Source: Chlamydiia bacterium (lineage in GTDB: Bacteria; Chlamydiota; Chlamydiia; Chlamydiales; FEN-1388). Taken from it: a stretch of 5,294 nucleotides of DNA. Below the pieces are notes generated by a model. That model ran no database searches. It had not been told where the DNA came from and saw nothing but the letters and a program-made list of their open reading frames with translations. Below, piece after piece: positions 1-5,105 of this stretch; positions within the stretch are counted from its first letter, which is position 1, and each line of letters begins with the position of its first letter. Location of the stretch: contig JAHFTM010000034.1 of NCBI GenBank assembly GCA_023269335.1, positions 5,245-10,538 of the forward strand. The letters are read 5' to 3'. The translations under genes were made by a program, and so were the position numbers.

Positions 1-1486
1 AGCGTTCGCCTCCACCATTGCCTTGGCCGTATGCACGCTTTTGTGGCGGGCGATCACTACGATCACGGTCACCACGATCACCACGATCACCACGATCACC
101 ACCACGATGTTTTGGTGCAAAATGCTGTTTTTCTCTTTGCATTTTAGGCTCTTCTGCTTCTGCATTTGGCGCTTTCTTCACGTCAAACGACATTCTCAGT
201 AAAGCTGCTGCTACAGCAAGAGTTGTCGTTGTGTCATCGAGCATTTTCTCAATCATCTGCTCATAACGGTCTAAATGCCCATCTTTAATTTGCGTTTTGA
301 TCTTGTCTAGCATCTGCGTGATTTTTGTCTCTTCTACATCACTTGCCGTTGGCATTTTCATTAAGGTGATTTTGCTGTTGGTAAACTTCGCTATGCGCTT
401 TAAGTTGTGGATCTCACGGCCAACTACAAAAGTAAAAGATTTTCCTTTACGACCTACACGGCCTGTTCTACCAATCCTGTGGACGTAGTCTTCTTCGTCA
501 TAAGGCAGGTCAAGGTTGTAGACTGCTTCTATATCATCTACATCAATGCCACGGGCTGCAATGTCAGTGGCTACTAAAATTTCAAGGGCCCCTTTACGAA
601 AATTACCCATCACACGGTCACGCTCTTTTTGCTTCAGATCACCATGCAAGGCGCCGGCAAAGTAGCCACGTCTTTGCAGCTGTTCTACCACTTCATCGAC
701 TCTGCGCTTTGTGTTGCAAAAGACAACTGACAATTTAACGTGGTGAAGATCTAACACACGGCAAATAGCTTCAAGTTTTCTATCATAGCCTACTTCAAGG
801 TAAAACTGCTCAATTTGCGGCACTGTAAGTTGTGTATGTGCAACCTGAACATGTTTCGGATTAGTTTGATATTTTTTGGTTAATTGTAAGATGTCTTTGG
901 CCATAGTTGCTGAGAAAAAGACTGTCTGAGCATCATCTTGGATATGTTCCAAAATTTCTTCAATAGCATCTCTAAAGCCCATGTTCAGCATTTCGTCTGC
1001 TTCATCAAGAACAAGCATCTTGATGGAAGCAAGATTCAGAGTTTTACGTTCAATATGATCGTAGACGCGGCCTGGCGTTCCTACAATAATTTGTGGACGC
1101 ATCATTCGTAGTGCTTTCAGCTGATGTTCGATTGGCTGGCCACCATAGATGGGTAGCACTTTCATGCCAGGCTTAAATTTCAACAATCTATTCAGTTCTT
1201 CAGAGACTTGAACTGCAAGCTCGCGAGTAGGGCACAAGATGAGGCCTTGAACTGGTTTAGCTGGATCTTGTTTTTCGGAGATTAGTTTTTGGATCATTGG
1301 TATGCCGAAGGCACAGGTCTTGCCTGTTCCGGTTTGTGCTTGGCCAATGACATCATGGCCTTCCATGATCAAAGGAATTGTAAGTGACTGAATAGGAGAT
1401 GCTTTTTCAAAGCCCATGCTCTGTATAGCCTGCATCAGTTCCGAGGCCAAATTCATCTCTTCAAATTTTAGATTGTTAGTATCCAT
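1..1486 (-). CDS. deaD: DEAD-box ATP-dependent RNA helicase, DeaD/CsdA-like (3' end outside window)
   Basis: ATP-dependent RNA helicase that remodels structured RNA, classically in ribosome assembly, mRNA decay and cold adaptation. In the visible 495 residues every core motif is intact: Q motif (F8, then GFEKASPIQ at 25-33), Walker A AQTGTGKT (50-57, K56), PTREL (86-90), TPGR (137-140), DEAD (161-164), SAT (192-194), VVFCNT (254-259), ATDIAARGID (306-315) and HRIGRTGR (336-343). The two RecA domains span about 6-210 and 211-370. A helical stretch then leads into a basic tail with GDR repeats near residue 462 onward. E. coli DeaD has a similar RG-rich linker before its C-terminal DbpA-type RNA-binding domain; whether that domain follows here lies beyond the left edge. 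ATG at 1486-1484 is the first start after an in-frame stop at 1519-1517, with AAGAGA at 1498-1493 as ribosome binding site. The family is certain; the DeaD subtype is likely. Confidence 0.93.
   Translation of the reverse strand, partial: MDTNNLKFEEMNLASELMQAIQSMGFEKASPIQSLTIPLIMEGHDVIGQAQTGTGKTCAFGIPMIQKLISEKQDPAKPVQGLILCPTRELAVQVSEELNRLLKFKPGMKVLPIYGGQPIEHQLKALRMMRPQIIVGTPGRVYDHIERKTLNLASIKMLVLDEADEMLNMGFRDAIEEILEHIQDDAQTVFFSATMAKDILQLTKKYQTNPKHVQVAHTQLTVPQIEQFYLEVGYDRKLEAICRVLDLHHVKLSVVFCNTKRRVDEVVEQLQRRGYFAGALHGDLKQKERDRVMGNFRKGALEILVATDIAARGIDVDDIEAVYNLDLPYDEEDYVHRIGRTGRVGRKGKSFTFVVGREIHNLKRIAKFTNSKITLMKMPTASDVEETKITQMLDKIKTQIKDGHLDRYEQMIEKMLDDTTTTLAVAAALLRMSFDVKKAPNAEAEEPKMQREKQHFAPKHRGGDRGDRGDRGDRDRSDRPPQKRAYGQGNGGGER
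68..103 (-). repeat. 9-base tandem repeat coding for Gly-Asp-Arg
   Basis: Four near-identical 9-base units (ATCACCACG on the plus strand; the outer units differ by one base) encode successive GDR tripeptides in the helicase tail, followed by a more diverged DRSDR stretch. Arg/Gly-rich tails of DEAD-box proteins bind RNA non-specifically. The near-exact nucleotide repetition suggests recent slippage expansion, so repeat number may vary between strains. Confidence 0.85.
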
Positions 1487-1492
1487 TATATA

Positions 1493-1498
1493 TCTCTT
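1493..1498 (-). promoter_or_regulatory. Ribosome binding site of the helicase gene
   Basis: AAGAGA on the minus strand lies 6 bases before the ATG at 1486. It is a moderate Shine-Dalgarno match at normal spacing and supports that start. Confidence 0.55.
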
Positions 1499-1570
1499 AA
1501 AGTTGATTCTTAAACTCTATAGGGCCGGAAAAGGTAGGCTAAAGAGCAGAAAGAGGGGTTAAAAAGAGAA

Positions 1571-1599
1571 ATTATACATTTTTTCCGTTTTATAGTGTA
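1571..1599 (-). promoter_or_regulatory. Candidate sigma70-type promoter of the helicase gene
   Basis: On the minus strand a perfect TATAAT lies at 1576-1571. The hexamer 17 bases upstream is TACACT (1599-1594), a poor -35 match. Transcription would start near 1564 and leave an untranslated leader of about 77 bases before the ATG at 1486. The assignment rests mainly on the -10 box and position; an activator could compensate for the weak -35. Confidence 0.45.
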
Positions 1600-1606
1600 C
1601 ATTTTT
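1575..1606. repeat. 9-base direct repeat overlapping the helicase promoter
   Basis: TACATTTTT occurs at 1575-1583 and again at 1598-1606, 23 bases apart start to start, so roughly two helical turns. One copy touches the leftward -10 box and the other its -35 region. The spacing would suit a dimeric regulator, but the repeat is AT-rich and may be chance. Confidence 0.4.
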
Positions 1607-1607
1607 A

Positions 1608-1636
1608 GTGACATGAGTAAAATCACCCAGTATAAA
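1608..1636 (+). promoter_or_regulatory. Candidate sigma70-type promoter, rightward
   Basis: GTGACA (1608-1613, five of six matches to TTGACA) is followed after exactly 17 bases by TATAAA (1631-1636, five of six). It is the best-matching promoter seen in the window. Transcription would start near 1643, only about 8-14 bases before the short ORF at 1651/1657. It could also supply a long leader for the glycosyltransferase operon. Confidence 0.5.
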
Positions 1637-1650
1637 ATTTAGTTTAAAAG

Positions 1651-1773
1651 ATGAATATGAAGAGACCGTTGTCCTATTTGCTTTCTCTGCTTTCTTTATG
1701 CCAGATGGTTTTTTTAGCAGTTGAAGCAGTTCCTACGCTTCACTGTAGCCACATACCAAACAAAACAGGTTGA
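1651..1773 (+). CDS. Short signal-peptide-like ORF, possible relic of an exported-protein gene
   Basis: A 40-codon ORF with an alternative ATG at 1657. That second ATG has AAAAG six bases upstream and gives a more typical MKRP start. The N-terminus is basic (K4, R5), followed by a hydrophobic run of Leu, Ser, Val and Phe to about residue 24 and an AVEA-like cleavage site. This resembles the signal peptides of the two downstream genes. Only about 15 residues follow before the stop, so it is either a tiny secreted peptide or the 5' remnant of a larger gene. The adjacent frame is open to a stop at 1842-1844, consistent with a frameshifted remnant. A good promoter candidate lies directly upstream. 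I recognise no family. Confidence 0.35.
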   Translation: MNMKRPLSYLLSLLSLCQMVFLAVEAVPTLHCSHIPNKTG

Positions 1774-1913
1774 CCAGCGCCTTGATTCGTGCAGACAAAA
1801 AAGGTGATGATTACCTTGCCATACCTAAAATTCTAGAGAGCTAATGTACTCCGCTTTTGCATGAGTAATCTCGCTTGGAAGAAATAGAGCTGACTGGATA
1901 ACAAATTTTGAAT

Positions 1914-1941
1914 TTGAAGTAAACATTTCGTTCGCTACAAT
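1914..1941 (+). promoter_or_regulatory. Candidate promoter of the glycosyltransferase operon
   Basis: TTGAAG (1914-1919) and TACAAT (1936-1941) are separated by 16 bases. TTTGAA one base earlier would give a 17-base spacer. Transcription would begin near 1948, about 20 bases before the ATG at 1969. Both hexamers match four or five of six consensus bases. Confidence 0.42.
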
Positions 1942-1959
1942 GGCCACCTTGGAACGAGT

Positions 1960-1963
1960 AAGG
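1960..1963 (+). promoter_or_regulatory. Ribosome binding site of the glycosyltransferase gene
   Basis: AAGG lies 5 bases before the ATG at 1969. It is short but at good spacing. The reading frame has no other ATG between this start and the upstream stop at 1915-1917. Confidence 0.5.
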
Positions 1964-1968
1964 CTGGC

Positions 1969-4128
1969 ATGAGAAGATTAGTTCATCTCTTTATTTTTTT
2001 TGGTGTGCTACTGCTTAATGAGGTACCGCTCATCGCAAATCAAAACGCACATCCGTCAAAAGTATTTCATTACTACAGCACTGCAGCAGATGAGCGTCAT
2101 TTTGGCATGCTTATGCAGCTGATCGGCAGCATTCATAAAAACGACTTTGAGCATTTAGATGAGATTGCAGTTTTTGACTTGGGTCTTACCCAAGAACAAA
2201 AAGATGAGCTTCTCACCATTGAAAAGACCAAAGTTTATCCCATCGAACAGGTGCACCCGGATATCTGCAAGTACGTGCAAACAGATGCTTCAGGCCGCTC
2301 GGTGCGTGGATCGTTTGCTTGGAAGCCAGTAGTCATGAAAGCGTCACTTGAGATGTTTCCCTATTTTTTGTATCTCGACTCCGGCACATTGATACTTCGC
2401 TCACCAGACACACTTTTCAAACACATTCAAGAAACCGGTTACTACCTTATGCAGATTCCTTTTCCTATTGAGGAGAGAATCACAAAGCCTGTTGTTGAGA
2501 AGGTGCTTTCAAAATTTTCACAAGAAAAGCAGAAGGTTCTTTTACAGCCAAATAGCTTTATGATTGATGCTGGCTTTCAAGGTGTTTCGAGAAAGCTGTA
2601 TGAAAGCTATGTTTTACCTGTGTATCAACTAGCCTCTGATTTAACTCTTTTTACAGACGATGGCTCAGCAAGGCTTGGCTTTGGTGCTGCGAGGCATGAC
2701 CAAACACTTTTCAGCATTTTTGCCAATGCTGAAAAGTTGACCTTTAATAGCCAAGGATGGACCGATTTAACAGTCGATGGAAAAGCCTGCCCGTTTCACA
2801 TTCATTGGGATCGTCAAGAAATAACTGATAAAACGACCATTTATCGCTCTCGAGCAGACTACCATTTCGGTGGTGACAAAACAGCTTACATTCATCGAGT
2901 AAAAGGAAGATTCATCATCTTGTTGTATACTGAAGGGCCGCCAGAACAACTTTTTAAAACGCTTGATGCCTACTATCAGATGCTGTCTAACGAAGTTCCT
3001 TATCATATTCTTGTCAGCTGTCGGGCAAACGATTTGAGCATGAGTTGTGCTGAAACTAAAAAACAGGCTGAGCAATACCCAAACCTTACTTTGCGTTTTA
3101 CAGATTGTACATCCAAGCCAGAGGCTTATAATCAAGCACTGGAGGGCTTCGGAAAAAAATTTGATTTCGTGCTTGTTGCCGATGATACGCTCATACCGGC
3201 TCTTCCACAGTTTGATAAAGCGATACTTCAAGAGATGCAAAAGAATTTTGCCGATTACGATGGGGTGCTTCATTTTTTATTAGATAAAAAAAGAGCTGTA
3301 AACGCAGCTCCCATTGTTGGCAGGAAGTACTATGAGCGCTTCGGCTACCTCTTTCAACCGTTGTATCAAACAAGTATGTACGATAAGGAATTTACTTGTG
3401 TCTCACGCATATTGTCAAAAGAGATGATGGTCAAACAAACCATTTTCACATATCGAGATGAAAATAATAGAGGTCAAATTCAAAAAGAAGATGAAGTGCT
3501 TTTTAATGAGAGACGAAAGAGCACATTTGCACTCGATGACAAGCTGCTCACTACTTTGTTTCCAAAAAAATGGAGTATTCTTATCTGCACCCTCGACGAG
3601 AGAAGCGAGCAGTTTAACGGGCTCTATGGAAAGCTTTCCAAGCAGATTCAAGAAGTAGGTCTTGCAGATGATATTGAGATTCTTTCATTTAAAGATAACA
3701 AAGAGCACACAATAGGCTTTAAAAGAAATGAGCTCGTTCGGCAGGCCAAAGGTCGATATATCAACTTCATTGATGATGATGATGACGTTCATGATCACTA
3801 CATCCAGATGATGACAGAGAAGCTGAAAAACATGCCTGATTGTATAAGCTTAGTAGGCATTATCACCTTTAATGGACAGGCACCGGCAACTTTTATCCAC
3901 TCATTACGTTATAACCATTATTTTCAGGAAAATGGTACCTATTTTCGTCCGCCTAACCATCTTAATACGATAAAGAGGCAAGTAGCTTCCCAGTTTCTTT
4001 TTCCTGATAGTTCCTATGGTGAGGATACAGATTGGGCTATGCAGATTGCAAAAGAGGGGGAGGGACTACTTTTGACAGAAGAGAGTATTTCTAGTCCCTA
4101 CTATTTTTACAAGTATGTCGACAAATAA
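1969..4128 (+). CDS. Exported three-domain glycosyltransferase (GT-A-like plus two GT2-like domains)
   Basis: Predicted sugar transferase of 719 residues, substrates unknown. Residues 1-24 form a signal peptide (MRRL, hydrophobic core, cleavage near LIA-NQ). Domain 1 (about 30-310) looks like a GT-A nucleotide-sugar transferase with an AWKP segment, LYLDSGT with D137-S-G139 where a metal-binding DxD usually sits, and a late H243-D-Q. Domain 2 (about 312-530) is GT2-like, with VLVADDT (D405-D406), then RKYYERFGYLFQPLYQ near 452-467 and YDKEFT (471-476). Domain 3 (about 535-719) is a clearer GT2 fold with GFKRNE (583-588), a run of five Asp at 602-606 after INFI, NHLNTIKR (663-670) and GEDTDW (684-689), the usual acidic acceptor-activating region. 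The methyltransferase gene follows after 19 bases, suggesting one glycan pathway. Family membership is by motif recognition. The signal peptide is odd because donor sugars are cytosolic. Confidence 0.85.
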   Translation: MRRLVHLFIFFGVLLLNEVPLIANQNAHPSKVFHYYSTAADERHFGMLMQLIGSIHKNDFEHLDEIAVFDLGLTQEQKDELLTIEKTKVYPIEQVHPDICKYVQTDASGRSVRGSFAWKPVVMKASLEMFPYFLYLDSGTLILRSPDTLFKHIQETGYYLMQIPFPIEERITKPVVEKVLSKFSQEKQKVLLQPNSFMIDAGFQGVSRKLYESYVLPVYQLASDLTLFTDDGSARLGFGAARHDQTLFSIFANAEKLTFNSQGWTDLTVDGKACPFHIHWDRQEITDKTTIYRSRADYHFGGDKTAYIHRVKGRFIILLYTEGPPEQLFKTLDAYYQMLSNEVPYHILVSCRANDLSMSCAETKKQAEQYPNLTLRFTDCTSKPEAYNQALEGFGKKFDFVLVADDTLIPALPQFDKAILQEMQKNFADYDGVLHFLLDKKRAVNAAPIVGRKYYERFGYLFQPLYQTSMYDKEFTCVSRILSKEMMVKQTIFTYRDENNRGQIQKEDEVLFNERRKSTFALDDKLLTTLFPKKWSILICTLDERSEQFNGLYGKLSKQIQEVGLADDIEILSFKDNKEHTIGFKRNELVRQAKGRYINFIDDDDDVHDHYIQMMTEKLKNMPDCISLVGIITFNGQAPATFIHSLRYNHYFQENGTYFRPPNHLNTIKRQVASQFLFPDSSYGEDTDWAMQIAKEGEGLLLTEESISSPYYFYKYVDK

Positions 4129-4137
4129 AACTACATT

Positions 4138-4141
4138 GGAG
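4138..4141 (+). promoter_or_regulatory. Ribosome binding site deciding the methyltransferase start
   Basis: GGAG abuts the ATG at 4142 but lies 6 bases before the ATG at 4148, the correct distance. This argues for 4148 over the earlier in-frame ATGs at 4115 and 4142. The 4115 start would overlap the upstream gene and put ten extra polar residues in front of the signal peptide. Confidence 0.65.
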
Positions 4142-4147
4142 ATGCGT

Positions 4148-4849
4148 ATGCGTTTTAGTTTAGTAGTAGTGATTCTTGCAGTTTGTCAACCGCTTTTTGG
4201 TGACTATCACAGTCAGATCGGTCAAGATAAATATTTGAATGAGACCTTTTTTCATGATAAGCGAGATGGTGTATTTGTAGAATTTGGCGCCTATGATGGG
4301 ATAACGTTGAGCAATAGCTACTTTTTTGAGCAGGAGCGTGGCTGGAAAGGGATTTGCATTGAGCCTATGCCAGTTTATTTTGAACAGCTGAAAAAAAATA
4401 GAACGTGTGTATGTGTTCAGGGTTGCATAGCTCCGCAAGCGGGGACAGTAGAGTTTTTAAACGTAGGCGGCCCTAGTCCTATGTTAAGCGGTGTTCTTTC
4501 TCTTTATGATCCACGTCACTTGGAGCGAATCTCAAACGAAGTGGGCTGGTCAGAAGAAAAGCAAATGCCGGCCAATAGTGAAGTAATCAAAGTTCCAAGC
4601 TATCGCCTTACAGATCTACTCGAGCAGTATCAAATGCCACATGTGGACTATTTAAGCATTGATACAGAAGGTGGTGAGCTTGAAATTCTTCAGAGCATCG
4701 ATTTCAAAAAATATCAAATTGACTTCATTACTGTAGAAGATAATTATAATGATCCACGTCTTCGCGAATTTCTTGATAGTCAAGGCTTTGAGCTTGTGAA
4801 AGCGGAGTTTGACCTTGTCTTCAAAAATCGTAATTTAGCAAGCGGTTAG
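4148..4849 (+). CDS. Exported FkbM-family SAM-dependent methyltransferase
   Basis: Predicted S-adenosylmethionine-dependent O-methyltransferase of the FkbM type (Methyltransf_21), a family that often methylates sugars. I chose the 233-residue form starting at 4148 because of the ribosome binding site. It then opens with a short signal peptide (MRF, a Val/Leu/Ile core, cleavage near residue 18, LFG-DYH). Family hallmarks follow in order: SQIGQDKYL (22-30), the SAM-binding FVEFGAYDG (43-51), SNSYFFE (55-61), GWKGICIEPMP with acidic E72 (65-75), NR (84-85) and LSIDTEGGELEIL (169-181), the conserved D-x-E-G block. Length is normal for a single-domain member. It lies 19 bases after the glycosyltransferase and is presumably co-transcribed, so it probably methylates that enzyme's product. 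Export of an SAM enzyme is unexpected. The acceptor cannot be read from sequence. Confidence 0.88.
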   Translation: MRFSLVVVILAVCQPLFGDYHSQIGQDKYLNETFFHDKRDGVFVEFGAYDGITLSNSYFFEQERGWKGICIEPMPVYFEQLKKNRTCVCVQGCIAPQAGTVEFLNVGGPSPMLSGVLSLYDPRHLERISNEVGWSEEKQMPANSEVIKVPSYRLTDLLEQYQMPHVDYLSIDTEGGELEILQSIDFKKYQIDFITVEDNYNDPRLREFLDSQGFELVKAEFDLVFKNRNLASG

Positions 4850-4853
4850 CAGA

Positions 4854-4906
4854 AATGGGGTCGGGCCTGCATAACTGCATAACTTAAATGAATGGGGTTG
4901 GGCCTG
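4854..4906. repeat. Two copies of a 16-base GC-rich motif
   Basis: AATGGGGTCGGGCCTG at 4854-4869 recurs at 4891-4906 with one change (T for C at the eighth base). Both copies share orientation and start 37 bases apart. The motif is much richer in G and C than its surroundings. From memory, similar GGGGTC-GGCCTGCAT sequences occur near REP-associated (Y1/IS200-like) transposase genes in many bacteria; no such gene is present here, so this would be a stray or decayed element end. Confidence 0.75.
4867..4882. repeat. 8-base perfect tandem repeat
   Basis: CTGCATAA occurs twice head to tail (4867-4874 and 4875-4882). It begins inside the first copy of the 16-base motif and fills much of the gap before the second. 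It could arise by slippage or be part of the same element. Confidence 0.8.
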
Positions 4907-4949
4907 GAACAAAAACAACCACTCCTATTTCTGCTCTAACAATCAAAAC

Positions 4950-5015
4950 AGGTTGAAACGTTTCTGGAACTTCAGAGACAAAAATCGGGACTTTTTAAGC
5001 GATTTGTTTCAGCCT
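4950..5015 (+). other. Nested inverted-repeat, potential structured RNA
   Basis: AGGTTGAAAC (4950-4959) can pair with GTTTCAGCCT (5006-5015) through 10 base pairs, one of them G-U. Directly inside, GTTTCTGG (4960-4967) pairs with TCAGAGAC (4972-4979) through 8 pairs, two of them G-U, around an AACT loop. A weaker AAAAA/TTTTT hairpin (4980-4984 with 4992-4996) follows. The result would be a three-way junction of 66 bases. No T-run follows the outer stem, so it is not an ordinary intrinsic terminator. It might be a non-coding RNA, a 3'-end element of the operon, or a mobile-element relic. Pairing was found by eye, not by folding. Confidence 0.4.
4955..4964. repeat. Perfect 10-base palindrome GAAACGTTTC
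   Basis: This self-complementary decamer sits at the junction of the outer stem and the first inner hairpin of the inverted-repeat region. As DNA it could be a protein-binding site. As RNA it would compete with the longer stems. Confidence 0.5.
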
Positions 5016-5039
5016 AGTAGTTCAAGAAGACTTTGATTC

Positions 5040-5066
5040 TTGCCGAGAAGGAGTTTTTGTTATACA
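5040..5066 (+). promoter_or_regulatory. Weak promoter candidate for the last gene
   Basis: TTGCCG (5040-5045) and TATACA (5061-5066) are separated by 15 bases, shorter than ideal. Transcription would start near 5073, about 33 bases before the ATG at 5106. This is the best local candidate but a modest one. Confidence 0.25.
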
Positions 5067-5095
5067 GTTTTTGCAATTTCTTACTTAAGTAATAC

Positions 5096-5101
5096 AAGGT
5101 G
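5096..5101 (+). promoter_or_regulatory. Ribosome binding site of the last gene
   Basis: AAGGTG lies 4 bases before the ATG at 5106. It is a good Shine-Dalgarno core at slightly short spacing and supports this start. Confidence 0.55.
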
Positions 5102-5105
5102 CATT

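Larger units (their letters stand above)
1487..1968. other. Divergent intergenic region
   Basis: This 482-base gap separates the helicase from the glycosyltransferase operon. It holds the leftward promoter candidate, a rightward promoter followed by a short signal-peptide-like ORF (1651-1773), and a second rightward promoter just before the glycosyltransferase. Between 1774 and 1910 I see no convincing gene, RNA gene or strong terminator. Frame +3 stays open from 1749 to a stop at 1842-1844 but has no start codon, which would fit a decayed coding sequence. Confidence 0.6.

Noticed and set aside
18..266. Plus-strand ORF with RSPRSP repeats
   Set aside because: It is the antisense shadow of the helicase tail; its repeats are the complement of the GDR-coding repeat.
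297..488. Plus-strand ORF of 63 codons
   Set aside because: It lies antisense within the conserved helicase core, whose motifs are intact on the minus strand.
1795..1817. Minus-strand hairpin AAGGT/ACCTT followed by a T-run, possible terminator
   Set aside because: The stem has only five pairs, is AT-rich, and no minus-strand gene lies to its right to be terminated.
1940..1972. Ten-codon ORF whose TGA overlaps the glycosyltransferase ATG, possibly a coupled leader peptide
   Set aside because: Its ATG overlaps the predicted -10 box, so it would lie upstream of the transcription start, and it lacks a ribosome binding site.
2767..3273. Minus-strand ORF of 168 codons
   Set aside because: It is antisense to the glycosyltransferase gene, shows no family motifs, and has no plausible start signals.
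4115..4147. Earlier in-frame starts for the methyltransferase at 4115 and 4142
   Set aside because: GGAG at 4138-4141 is correctly spaced only for the ATG at 4148, and the earlier starts place extra residues before the signal peptide.
4160..4438. Minus-strand ORF of 92 codons
   Set aside because: It is antisense to the conserved SAM-binding region of the methyltransferase and has no recognisable motif.
5048..5092. AAGGAG followed by a TTG-started 11-codon ORF upstream of the last gene
   Set aside because: Spacing is only three bases, the start is non-ATG, the peptide has no attenuator features, and it overlaps the promoter candidate.
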